From: Flavobacterium sp.
GTDB lineage: Bacteria; Bacteroidota; Bacteroidia; Flavobacteriales; Flavobacteriaceae
Direction of reading: 5' to 3'
Assembly: GCA_030152225.1 (NCBI GenBank)
Contig: JASLHL010000301.1
Span: forward strand, 1-12,178
DNA length: 12,178 bases
Made by a program: the position numbers and the translations under genes. The notes under the pieces were generated by a model. The model did no database searches, was not told the DNA's origin, and worked only from the letters and a program-made list of their open reading frames with translations. Shown piece after piece: positions 1 to 8,130 of the stretch. The stretch's first letter is position 1. Each line of letters begins with the position of its first letter.

Positions 1-77
1 TTTCGTATTTTTAGGTACGCGTAAACAGCGCCTAGCGATATACTTTTAGGCTCGCTCAAAATGATTGTATTTCCATT

Positions 78-908
78 ATGCAAAAATCAGTTTCACTCCT
101 TATATTGATGAGTTTCCCTTTTCTTTTTCTGTCTTGTACAAAAAATTACGAATTAGAATCCCGCGATGCTGGACAATATGGCTATGAAGTGTGGCAAGGC
201 CACTTTCTTGTAGAAAACGGGGTGCAAATTCCTTTGCTATTTGGTGTTGAGGGAAAAACGGGAGTACGCCAAGTACGCTTATTTAGTGGTTCCGAACTAG
301 CGCATTGGAGCTATTGGCATGAAGAAGCAGATTCTGTTCAATTTAAGGCTGGATTACACAGCGAATTTAAGGGAATACGAGTGGATAATACGATATCAGG
401 AAGCTATTTCGATGGCGTTGGAACACAGGTAGCGCGCGCAAAATTTGTCGCCCAAAAAGTGGAGCAACAAACGTCCCCCTTTGCTCCTGTTGCTACCCCT
501 ACACCCATTGTACCTACTGGTACGTGGCAACTTGATTTTGGAACTTTAAAAGATCTGAGCGATCCCAATGAACTCCTACGGTATACGATGGATCGCGTAC
601 AAACTTTTGATCTCTACCGAAAAGACCACACGATTATTGGTAAGGCCTATGGAGCTGGAGGTATTCAGGGATTTGATGGTATCATGACGTCCACGGGATT
701 TATTTGTTCCTCCTTTCATCATGCAGAGCCCTTTTTGATAGAAGCGACCTTTGTAGATGAAAACACTTTTGCTGCGACCATTACCTCCACAACGGATGTC
801 TTTGAGGTTCGCGGAACACGCAAATCCCAAACCAAAGAGGATACAGCCTATACAGGTTCTGTACTTAGAGGTTTTTACTTAACAGTAAAAGCGTTCTTCA
901 ATAGGTAA
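78..908 (+). CDS. Lipoprotein resembling the N-terminal part of TlpA-type proteins, without a thioredoxin domain
   Basis: A 276-residue protein of unknown function. It starts with a hydrophobic lipoprotein signal (residues 1-19) and a lipobox-like FLSC with Cys20, so it is probably lipid-anchored. After that I see two beta-rich halves joined by a Pro/Thr-rich linker (about 134-146). The first half, about 38-128, contains WQGHF and DSVQFKAGLHSEFKG; the second, about 147-250, begins GTWQLDF and contains IIGKAYG and FLIEATF and ends near VRGTRKS. From memory, this order resembles the extension that precedes the thioredoxin domain in Bacteroidota TlpA-family proteins. Here the chain stops about 25 residues later with no CxxC and no thioredoxin fold, and the downstream DNA goes straight into a terminator, so nothing is hidden by a simple frameshift. 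It is transcribed towards the metallophosphoesterase gene and is not part of that operon. Gene certain; family resemblance tentative. Confidence 0.8.
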   Translation: MQKSVSLLILMSFPFLFLSCTKNYELESRDAGQYGYEVWQGHFLVENGVQIPLLFGVEGKTGVRQVRLFSGSELAHWSYWHEEADSVQFKAGLHSEFKGIRVDNTISGSYFDGVGTQVARAKFVAQKVEQQTSPFAPVATPTPIVPTGTWQLDFGTLKDLSDPNELLRYTMDRVQTFDLYRKDHTIIGKAYGAGGIQGFDGIMTSTGFICSSFHHAEPFLIEATFVDENTFAATITSTTDVFEVRGTRKSQTKEDTAYTGSVLRGFYLTVKAFFNR

Positions 909-944
909 CCTTGGATCAAATTTCCTTTTTATTGCTTTTACTAC

Positions 945-978
945 AAAAAGCCAATGCATAATACACTGGCTTTTTTTT
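945..978. terminator. Bidirectional intrinsic terminator between convergent genes
   Basis: The stem AAAAAGCCA (945-953) pairs with TGGCTTTTT (967-975) around a 13-nt loop. An A-run on the left arm and an eight-T run on the right let it work on both strands. It sits 36 nt after the plus-strand lipoprotein stop and 16 nt past the phosphoesterase stop, so it probably ends both transcripts. Confidence 0.75.
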
Positions 979-994
979 ACATCTACAGGTTTTA

Positions 995-2104
995 TCAATC
1001 CAAATGGAAGACATACTCGTGATCCTGCTCCTTTTTATACGCAAGTGAAGCCGTTTTAGGCGACAAAGCAAACAAAGGCGAAAACGTTTTTACTTTGACT
1101 GTCTTTCCATCGGGATAAAACTCCAAAATTCGAACTAAACCATCTCCTCCATTGCCATCATGTCCACCACCTTCCGATTGCATATCAAACAACATTTGAT
1201 GTACTGTTCGACCAGCTTTATTTTGATCTGATCGATAACCCGTACCAGAAATATGTCCCGCTAGAACTAAGGCGATCTGTTGATTGGGATAAACTAATTT
1301 TTCCCAAAGTTGCTCCCCATTGTTAGAGTCAGGCAAAACAATACGACTTGATTTAAGCTGTTTTTTTTCTTTGATATAGGGCTCAAAAATCACCCATTTA
1401 TTTTCACCATCGAGGCGTTCGTTTGTCCGATTGAGATAGGCATGCGTCAGTAAAATCACCTTGTGATTTTTATACTCCTCAAAACTCAAAATTGTATTAG
1501 CCCAAGCTACTGTTTGATCACTTGGTGCATATTCTACATTAAGCACTAAAAAGTCTTGTCCATGCAAGTCAGTAAACTCATATACTGCATTGCTCAATGT
1601 GGGTTTATTCGTTGCATCCCATCCATATTGTACGATGTGTTTTCGGTTCAATACATTTTGCTCTATGCTAAAATAATCATCATACTGAGAAGTTCTATTT
1701 CCTTGTTGATCAATCGTATAGTCATGATTTCCTGTTGCGAGAATATAGGGCACTTTATGATTGAGTAGACCAAACGAACGCGAAACAAATTCCCATTGCT
1801 CTTTGGAAGGGACATCGCCATCATGTCCAGGAAGGATCACCTGATCTTGTTCGACCAAGTCACCTACGCATAAGACCATTTTGATATTTAGTTTCTCTAC
1901 ATGGGCACTAATCCATTGATTCATCACATCCAAAATTGGCTGATTCTGATAGTATTTTACATAGTTTTGCACATCAGGTACCAAGACCAATGACCACGAC
2001 TTCGCGTGGTCTAATTGGACAGTAGCCTCATATTGCTGTGCTTGTAGAGATAAGGTTGAGAAAAAAAAGCTCAATACTCCAATTCTACTATATTTTCTTT
2101 TCAT
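995..2104 (-). CDS. Secreted calcineurin-like metallophosphoesterase of the SusCD operon
   Basis: A 369-residue phosphoesterase, probably hydrolysing phosphomonoesters or phosphodiesters with a two-metal centre in the periplasm or outside the cell. Residues 1-22 form a signal peptide ending LQA. The metal-binding motifs are in order: PDVQ (Asp44, Gln46), GD (81-82), GNHD (125-128), TH (His221) and AGH (His284). The first motif has Gln where DxH is usual, and the last reads GHIS instead of GHxH; as I recall, DxQ and the later VHQML and GLVRILEF segments are typical of a secreted subfamily found in Bacteroidota and actinobacteria. I chose the start at 2104 because it begins the signal peptide directly and lies one base after the SusD stop (TAAGATG); a longer reading to 2197 would overlap SusD by about 90 nt and put 31 non-signal residues in front. 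It is the last gene of the operon. The real substrate is not visible from sequence. Confidence 0.88.
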   Translation of the reverse strand: MKRKYSRIGVLSFFFSTLSLQAQQYEATVQLDHAKSWSLVLVPDVQNYVKYYQNQPILDVMNQWISAHVEKLNIKMVLCVGDLVEQDQVILPGHDGDVPSKEQWEFVSRSFGLLNHKVPYILATGNHDYTIDQQGNRTSQYDDYFSIEQNVLNRKHIVQYGWDATNKPTLSNAVYEFTDLHGQDFLVLNVEYAPSDQTVAWANTILSFEEYKNHKVILLTHAYLNRTNERLDGENKWVIFEPYIKEKKQLKSSRIVLPDSNNGEQLWEKLVYPNQQIALVLAGHISGTGYRSDQNKAGRTVHQMLFDMQSEGGGHDGNGGDGLVRILEFYPDGKTVKVKTFSPLFALSPKTASLAYKKEQDHEYVFHLD

Positions 2105-2105
2105 C

Positions 2106-3788
2106 TTAATACCCTGGATTTTGCTTGATATTCGCATTGATAATAACTTCTTTCGAAGGAATTGGCCATAAATACTGCTTCTGACTATCAAAGGCACGTG
2201 AAGCCAATACTTTGATGGTTCCCCTAGCTAATAAACGATCAAAAACAGGTAGTCCATCAGCATCAATAGTAGGTGTATCAGACCAAAACCAAAGCTGTTG
2301 ATCTACTACTTGGCTTTGTAGTGGTTTAGGATCTAACAAACCATAATTCGGTCTATTTAAGGCCTTTTCCGCCAATTTCCATCGAATTAAATCTTCGATT
2401 CGCCTATTCTCCCATGCCAACTCTACTCTTCGCTCTAAGCGCAAAAGTCGACGCATCTCTTCTTGTGATCCCAAGGCTACTGCTGGTGCTGTGATTCCAC
2501 TATTGTGATATCCTCTGGCTCTAACTTTATTCATAGACTCTACCACTTGTTGATCTAACTCACCCAGTTCAATCTTGGCCTCCGCTAACATTAATAATAC
2601 ATCAGCATAGCGCATAATAACGATATCACTTTCCATCAAATAATCATCAATCCAATCTTCATCCACTCCTTTTTTAAGAGATAATCCATTATAAGAAGCA
2701 TAAGTATCTACACTTCTTGTATCCTTGTTTTTGACCTGCTGTCCTGTTGTTGTATTCAATACTTTGGTTGCATCTGGACGAGGATTGTAGATATAACCTA
2801 AAAATGGTTGATCAAATTCCGCTATAGTTGCCAATAAACGGGGATCTCTGTTTTTAAATGGTTCTTTTGAATTAAACAAAGGTGACTCATCAATTGTTTT
2901 TCCATCAATACACAAGTAAGAAGCAAACAGATCCCACGAAGGCTGAGCGACATTAGCCCCACCTGCATTTCGCGTGACAAAATTTTTCACGTTTAACGTA
3001 GAATTTAACGTAGCCAATCGCGGGATACCAAATATGGTTTCTTTGGAATTTTTTGTTTTTGACAAGAAATAAGTCGCATAATCCTCCTGTAGTTCATATA
3101 CCCCTAACTTAATACAGGCTTCACTTGCTTCTTTTGCTGTTCTATAATCCAATAGATTTAATGCTGTTCTAGCTTTAAATGCATATACGGCTCCTTTTGT
3201 CAATCGAGCGGTACTCGTCCCTTTATACACTTCAGGTAAATGCGCTAAAGCAAAATCAAAATCTTGATATACCTGATCTAAAACGACTTTTTTATCCGTA
3301 CGTCCCATAGAAAAGGCCTCTTCAATGGTTAATTTATCTGTGTAAAAAGGTATGTCCCCGTAGTAAAAAACCAAACGTCCATAAAAGATAGCTCGAAATG
3401 CTCTGGCTTCTGCTTCGAACTGTTTTTTATCTAGGTCACTTAAATTCCCTTTGTTGTTTTTTAGATTAACCAGAATGGTATTCGCTCTAGAAATCCCTTT
3501 GTACGTATTGTGCCAAAAATCGGTTGATACTCCCCATTCACTGTTTATTCCTGCAGAGGCATAACTATTCATCACTTGGCGTTGAGACCAGTTATCGCTC
3601 ATGCGTTCTGACGTCCAGTTTACATCCAAATCCCATAAATATTCCCTATAAAAATCGGCAATAGAAATTTCGTACTCTTTTTTGTCGCTATACCAATTTT
3701 CTGTAGAAGCATTAGCAGGTGGGTTTAACTCTAGATCAGCACAACTAGTCAGCCCCAATAAAACGAATAGTAAATATATTTTTTTCAT
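2106..3788 (-). CDS. SusD/RagB-family nutrient-binding surface lipoprotein
   Basis: A 560-residue lipoprotein that would cap the SusC channel on the cell surface and bind the substrate. The N-terminus has a signal with a clear lipobox, LTSC, giving lipid-modified Cys16 followed by ADLELNPP. The TPR-like helical body follows, including the SRANTILVNL and AEARAFRAIFYGRLVFYYG segments typical of the family (the latter is the conserved A-RA-Y--L---YGD region), and the C-terminus carries the hallmark LWPIPSKEV ending KQNPGY. Length fits the family (about 500-600). The start at 3788 is chosen because it opens the lipoprotein signal; the extended reading to 3869 overlaps SusC and adds 27 residues in front of it. 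It starts 10 nt after the SusC stop, so the two are translated from one message. Family assignment is firm; the ligand is unknown. Confidence 0.95.
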   Translation of the reverse strand: MKKIYLLFVLLGLTSCADLELNPPANASTENWYSDKKEYEISIADFYREYLWDLDVNWTSERMSDNWSQRQVMNSYASAGINSEWGVSTDFWHNTYKGISRANTILVNLKNNKGNLSDLDKKQFEAEARAFRAIFYGRLVFYYGDIPFYTDKLTIEEAFSMGRTDKKVVLDQVYQDFDFALAHLPEVYKGTSTARLTKGAVYAFKARTALNLLDYRTAKEASEACIKLGVYELQEDYATYFLSKTKNSKETIFGIPRLATLNSTLNVKNFVTRNAGGANVAQPSWDLFASYLCIDGKTIDESPLFNSKEPFKNRDPRLLATIAEFDQPFLGYIYNPRPDATKVLNTTTGQQVKNKDTRSVDTYASYNGLSLKKGVDEDWIDDYLMESDIVIMRYADVLLMLAEAKIELGELDQQVVESMNKVRARGYHNSGITAPAVALGSQEEMRRLLRLERRVELAWENRRIEDLIRWKLAEKALNRPNYGLLDPKPLQSQVVDQQLWFWSDTPTIDADGLPVFDRLLARGTIKVLASRAFDSQKQYLWPIPSKEVIINANIKQNPGY

Positions 3789-3798
3789 GTGTTGTCGT

Positions 3799-6700
3799 TT
3801 AAAAATTAACAGATACACCAAAGTTGATGGACTTTGTGATATAAGAATTGTATAGTGTTTCTGGATCAAATCCTTTCGGAAAATTACTCACGGTAAAAAA
3901 GTCATTTAGCGATAGGTATACGCGTAGTCGATCAAGTAGGATCGGCTTGATTACTTCTTTGGGAAAATTATAGGCGAGGGTGATATTTTTAATTCTGAAA
4001 TACGCACCATTTACCAGCCATAGGGTTGAGGTTTTATAGTTATTATTTTCAGCACTTGCATGTGATAATCTTGGATATTTTGCAGCTAGATTTTGACTTT
4101 CTGTATTATATGGACTCCAATATCTCCCATCAATTTCTTGCATTGGACTTGTCCAAGAGGATTGGAAAGGTCTCATTTGTTCTTCTGTCAATAGGCTTTG
4201 TCTTTTCCCAACTCCTTGAAAAGCCATTCCCAATTCAATGCCTTTGTATTCCATTTGAAGTGTCCCACCATAAGTAAAACGCGGTAGGGAATTTCCTAAG
4301 GGTACTCGATCATAATCGGCCGATATTTTGCCATCAGCTACCCCGTCAGGGCCACTAATATCCTTGTATTTTACATCACCTGGCTTTGTCGTTGTACTCA
4401 ATAAGGCACTATTTTCAATTTCTTCTTGTGACTGAAACAATCCCTCTGCAACATACCCATACCAAGCATTATAAGGCGTTCCTTCTCTAATAATCTGATT
4501 ATTGCCAATCACAATACGCCCATTTAGATTCCCCATCATCGTTTTTGAATCCGATACATTCAATCCAACGCTGTATTTAAAATCTTTGATATGATCTCGC
4601 CAAGTAACATCTAAATCCCAACCTTCGGTGTGCATCTCTCCTGCATTTTGATTCGGGTTTTCAAATCCCATAAAAGCGGGAATTTCCAACTCTAACAACA
4701 TGTCTTTGGTCTTCTTTTTATAATAATCTGCAGTAATCCCCAAGCGGTTGTTTAAAAAATACATATCCACACCAAAATCAGTTGAAGTTGTTGTTTCCCA
4801 AGTAATATTTTCAATAGCATATTGAATCTGAGCAGCAGTTAAAGAGGATAAAATTTGCCCATCTTGATAGAATAAGGTGTTCGAAAACCCAATAGATGAT
4901 TGGTAAGGGTAATTTCCGATGCGTTCATTACCCAATGTACCCCATGAACCTCGTAATTTCAGATTGCTAAATACGTTTTGCCCTTGCATAAAATCCTCAT
5001 TAGAAACCGTCCATCCCACTGATACGGAAGGAAAAGTTCCCCATCGGTACTTGGAGTGAAAACGAGATGAACCATCTTTTCGAATATTGGCTTGTATGTG
5101 GTATTTATCCTTGTAGTTGTAAATCAATCGTCCAAAAAACGAACGATAGGCTGTTTCGTACTTATTCCCTGAATTTGTCATATAATCCACAGGTGCTAAA
5201 TCCAAGTAAGGGAAATTGTCCAATTCCATATTAGTAGCGGAAGCACCTAAATTTTCTACAGCATTATAGTTGTCTTCGTATCCAGCCAATAAATTAACAC
5301 TGTGATCATTATACGTTTTATTGTAGTTAATCAACACTTGTTTGGTCAACTGCTTTCCTTCATTTCTATTTTCAACCAGCTGCGTACTTGAATGGCCATT
5401 GATATAACCGCCAAAACGCGTGGGATCTTGTGCATCGTAGTAGGGAATTTGTTTGGAAAAATTCTTTCTTCGATTAAAGTACAGCTGAGGAGCAACCACC
5501 AACGTAATTTTTAGATCATCAAGAGGTGTGATATTTAAGGCGAAACGACCATAAGCTTTATCCGACGTATGTTTATTTTCACCCCCATAATGTAAACTAG
5601 CATAGGCATTCGATCCCGATTTTCCTTCTGCTATTCTACCATCTTGCCAAGTTGCGGCATATACTGGTGCATAACGCATTGCCTCCCAAACAGGGTTATT
5701 AGTTGGCGAAGTTTGATTGGTCGTATTATACGAAAAATCAACATCCCCAGATAAAAAGGAATTAATTTCCACACTATTATTTAATCGCATCATAATGCGC
5801 TTAAAATTTTCGACGGCGTACATGGCCTCATTATTATCATAGGTGATACTCAAGCGCGACTTGGTTCGTTCTCCTCCACCTGACATGGAGAATGCATGTC
5901 GTTGCTGATAAGCGGCTTTCCTAAGTAATAGATCTTGCCAATCTGTAATAGGAAATTGATCCGGATCAAGGGCATTATTTTGTTTCCACGTTTGAATGGT
6001 TTCTTGGCTATAGATACTGTGTTGTCCATCTGTTGGATTTCCTGCATCATTCCATGACATCTCGTTGATCATTTCCATATAGCGTTGGTAATCCACAGGT
6101 TTAGGCATAGCCGTAGGTTTATCTATCCCATAATCTGCCTTATAACTAAATTGAAACTCGCCTTTTTTTGCTCTTTTTGTTGTGATTAAAATAACACCTG
6201 CAGCGGCTCTAGCCCCGTAAATTGAGGCAGCAGCTGCATCCTTTAACACCGAAATTTCTGCAATATCATTGGTGTTAACCTCATCGATATTATCTTGCGC
6301 TACCCCATCGACAATAATCAGTGGATTACTATCGCCAATTGTAGTAACTCCTCTCACGCGAATCGTAGCGCCTGTTCCTGTTTTATTGCTGTTTCGCGTA
6401 ACAGTAACCCCTGATAGCTGACCTTGTAAAGCTTGCGACAGCTGCGTTGTATTACGCGCTTCTATTCGCTCTCCACTCACCTGCCCGACAGACCCCGTTA
6501 TATCCTTTTTCTTCATTGTTCCATAGCCAATAACGACAATCTCATCCAAAGCAGAAGCTTGTTCGCTCAATTTGACATGCATGGTGGACATTGCCTTTTG
6601 TTCTGTAGGTTGGTAGCCCATAAAAGAAAATTCTAGTAGATCGCCTTCTTGTGCTTCTATGCTAAAAGCCCCATCTAAATCAGACATTCCAGCTTGTTTC

Positions 6701-7116
6701 GAATGTAAGTTGACGACCGTTGCACCAGGCAGGCTCAATCCATCATCTCCAACAATTACACCTTTTACTGTGATTAATTTTGTCTTCGATTTACTTTGCT
6801 TTAGGGAAATAAATTGATCATTTAGCTGATATTCAATCCCCCATGTACTTCCCAAGGCATTCAATACCGACTGTAAATCAATGGTTTGCGTAGGTAAGCT
6901 AACCTTATTATGAGTATTAATGGCTTGATCGAGATAAACATTAAACGCTGTTTGTTTCTCAATAGCAGCACTAATTTGTGCTAAGGTCACTTCTTTACTA
7001 GAAAATTGGACCTCTACTTCTTTGAGCGAGTGCTTTTGTGCCCACCCTGTTGTTGCAAGAAGAAGAATCACAAGCAAGAATAGCTTGTGTTTCCTGATGT
7101 TAAATAAATTGTTCAT
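3799..7116 (-). CDS. SusC/RagA-family TonB-dependent outer-membrane transporter with STN signalling domain
   Basis: A 1105-residue outer-membrane importer, the partner of the SusD protein encoded next. Domains in order: signal peptide 1-26; STN domain about 37-107; carboxypeptidase-D-like beta-sandwich about 116-184 (VKGVIVGDDGLSLPGATV, MSDLDGAFSI, FSFMGY); the SusC signature and TonB-box region 189-205 (ALDEIVVIGYGTMKKKD); plug domain about 206-320 including NPLIIVDGV and GARAAAGVILITTKRA; then the beta-barrel to the C-terminal aromatic residue (GVSVNF). The STN domain is not in every SusC; it is the part that contacts FecR-type anti-sigma factors, which matches the FecR gene 18 nt upstream. 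Together these suggest that the transporter also works as the sensor that induces its own operon. A plain siderophore receptor (FecA-like) is unlikely because of the carboxypeptidase-like domain and the adjoining SusD. Confidence 0.96.
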   Translation of the reverse strand: MNNLFNIRKHKLFLLVILLLATTGWAQKHSLKEVEVQFSSKEVTLAQISAAIEKQTAFNVYLDQAINTHNKVSLPTQTIDLQSVLNALGSTWGIEYQLNDQFISLKQSKSKTKLITVKGVIVGDDGLSLPGATVVNLHSKQAGMSDLDGAFSIEAQEGDLLEFSFMGYQPTEQKAMSTMHVKLSEQASALDEIVVIGYGTMKKKDITGSVGQVSGERIEARNTTQLSQALQGQLSGVTVTRNSNKTGTGATIRVRGVTTIGDSNPLIIVDGVAQDNIDEVNTNDIAEISVLKDAAAASIYGARAAAGVILITTKRAKKGEFQFSYKADYGIDKPTAMPKPVDYQRYMEMINEMSWNDAGNPTDGQHSIYSQETIQTWKQNNALDPDQFPITDWQDLLLRKAAYQQRHAFSMSGGGERTKSRLSITYDNNEAMYAVENFKRIMMRLNNSVEINSFLSGDVDFSYNTTNQTSPTNNPVWEAMRYAPVYAATWQDGRIAEGKSGSNAYASLHYGGENKHTSDKAYGRFALNITPLDDLKITLVVAPQLYFNRRKNFSKQIPYYDAQDPTRFGGYINGHSSTQLVENRNEGKQLTKQVLINYNKTYNDHSVNLLAGYEDNYNAVENLGASATNMELDNFPYLDLAPVDYMTNSGNKYETAYRSFFGRLIYNYKDKYHIQANIRKDGSSRFHSKYRWGTFPSVSVGWTVSNEDFMQGQNVFSNLKLRGSWGTLGNERIGNYPYQSSIGFSNTLFYQDGQILSSLTAAQIQYAIENITWETTTSTDFGVDMYFLNNRLGITADYYKKKTKDMLLELEIPAFMGFENPNQNAGEMHTEGWDLDVTWRDHIKDFKYSVGLNVSDSKTMMGNLNGRIVIGNNQIIREGTPYNAWYGYVAEGLFQSQEEIENSALLSTTTKPGDVKYKDISGPDGVADGKISADYDRVPLGNSLPRFTYGGTLQMEYKGIELGMAFQGVGKRQSLLTEEQMRPFQSSWTSPMQEIDGRYWSPYNTESQNLAAKYPRLSHASAENNNYKTSTLWLVNGAYFRIKNITLAYNFPKEVIKPILLDRLRVYLSLNDFFTVSNFPKGFDPETLYNSYITKSINFGVSVNF

Positions 7117-7134
7117 TGTGTTGTTTGTCGTTTA

Positions 7135-8037
7135 CTATTGAATAATTAGAGTTTGATTTTGCTTGTTTATCGATAGATTATGGAGAAACGCAATACTGTG
7201 TAGAATCGAATAAAGCTCTTTTTTAGGATAGTTTCCTTGTATGATACGATGGGCCTTGGTTTGGTCTTTTAGGAGGATCTGTATTTGGTAATAGGCTTCC
7301 AGTTCTGCGATAACCTCTTGTAGTTCTTTTCCTTTAAAGTTAAAATAGGCTTGTGTTTGATCTAGTGTATTGACCATTTGTTGGTGGTTTTTCCACACGA
7401 TACTGTCTTGGGCTTGTAGTACAAAAAGTTTGGTATGCTCCCGTTCTAAAACGGCTACCTTCCCGTGATTTACTTTTACTTTATAGGTGTTATCGGAATC
7501 ATCCACTACAAAATTCGTCCCCAAAACTGTTGTTTGTATATTTTTAGTCTGAACGATAAAGGCAAGCTTAGGATTTTTAGTTACTGAAAATGCAGCTTTC
7601 CCCTTCAGTATCACCTGGCGATTCTCCTGATTAAAATCTGCTGCAACGACAAGCGAACTTCCCTTGTAAAGGGTAACAGTAGAATGATCTGCTAAAAGCA
7701 CCTTCATATCGCGATCCGCACGATACGTCAAGGCGGTTTGGGATTGAAAAGGATTCCAAATAAAAAATGCTAGAGGAAGGGCAATTACTGCGCAAAAGGT
7801 AGCAATCTTACCTAGAGTACGCCTGCGTTGGTATTGGCGTTTGCACTGCTGTATCTTCAATTTTATTCTCAACTCCGCTTGGTCGAGATTTTCCAATGAT
7901 TCTTGCGCGTCCTTTTGTGCAGTCTTTTGGGTGTGCATTTGCATCTTATCCACCCAACGATCTAGAAAAGCATTTTCCTGTGCTGTTGTCTTACCTTGGG
8001 CAAAACGCTGTAAAATATCTCTTATTTTCTTGTCCAT
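7135..8037 (-). CDS. FecR-family anti-sigma factor
   Basis: A 300-residue inner-membrane regulator. The cytoplasmic N-terminus, about 1-73, is charged and helical and should bind the sigma factor encoded upstream. One membrane segment lies at about 76-94 (after the basic KRQYQRRR stretch). The periplasmic FecR domain runs about 104-200 with DHSTVTLYKGSSL, GKAAFSV and VLGTNFVV, and a DUF4974 domain, about 231-300, forms the C-terminus as in most Bacteroidota FecR proteins. In the known mechanism it holds the sigma factor inactive until the STN domain of the loaded transporter contacts it. It ends with tandem in-frame stops (TAG TAA), and SusC begins 18 nt later, so anti-sigma and transporter are very probably co-transcribed. 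A 93-nt gap separates it from the sigma gene. Confidence 0.94.
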   Translation of the reverse strand: MDKKIRDILQRFAQGKTTAQENAFLDRWVDKMQMHTQKTAQKDAQESLENLDQAELRIKLKIQQCKRQYQRRRTLGKIATFCAVIALPLAFFIWNPFQSQTALTYRADRDMKVLLADHSTVTLYKGSSLVVAADFNQENRQVILKGKAAFSVTKNPKLAFIVQTKNIQTTVLGTNFVVDDSDNTYKVKVNHGKVAVLEREHTKLFVLQAQDSIVWKNHQQMVNTLDQTQAYFNFKGKELQEVIAELEAYYQIQILLKDQTKAHRIIQGNYPKKELYSILHSIAFLHNLSINKQNQTLIIQ

Positions 8038-8065
8038 AAAACAGGCTGTTTTCTATAGAGTGTCG

Positions 8066-8083
8066 AAAAACAGTACCTGTACT
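8066..8083 (-). terminator. Small hairpin with T-run in the sigma-fecR gap (possible attenuator)
   Basis: Read on the minus strand, ACAG-GTA-CTGT is followed by five Ts; the overlapping AGTAC/GTACT arms give an alternative fold. The stem is only 4-5 bp, so at most it would partly stop transcripts coming from the sigma gene or tune the FecR leader. Confidence 0.2.
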
Positions 8084-8094
8084 AGTCACTTTCA

Positions 8095-8126
8095 CAAACT
8101 TTACACAAGGATAATATAGCTAACAA
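8095..8126 (-). promoter_or_regulatory. Candidate promoter of the fecR-susC-susD-phosphoesterase operon
   Basis: On the minus strand, TTG (8126-8124) is followed after 20 nt by TAAAGTTTG (8103-8095), one base longer than the Bacteroidota TAnnTTTG consensus. It sits immediately after the sigma gene stop and about 60 nt before the FecR start. It could be a housekeeping site or the target of the ECF factor itself; it is a pattern match only. Confidence 0.25.
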
Positions 8127-8130
8127 TTAC

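Noticed and set aside
1..77. Promoter for the first lipoprotein (TATACTTTT at 39-47)
   Set aside because: It resembles a -7 box, but no TTG lies at a proper distance upstream, and the window starts too close to judge.
2105..2197. Longer start for the phosphoesterase (ATG at 2197)
   Set aside because: It overlaps the SusD coding end by about 90 nt and puts 31 residues in front of a clear signal peptide that starts at 2104.
3789..3869. Longer start for SusD (ATG at 3869)
   Set aside because: It overlaps the SusC C-terminus and places 27 residues before a perfect lipoprotein signal starting at 3788.
7841..8119. Plus-strand reading frame opposite the FecR start
   Set aside because: It is the antisense of the FecR N-terminus plus leader, Cys/Ser/Phe-rich, with no domain.
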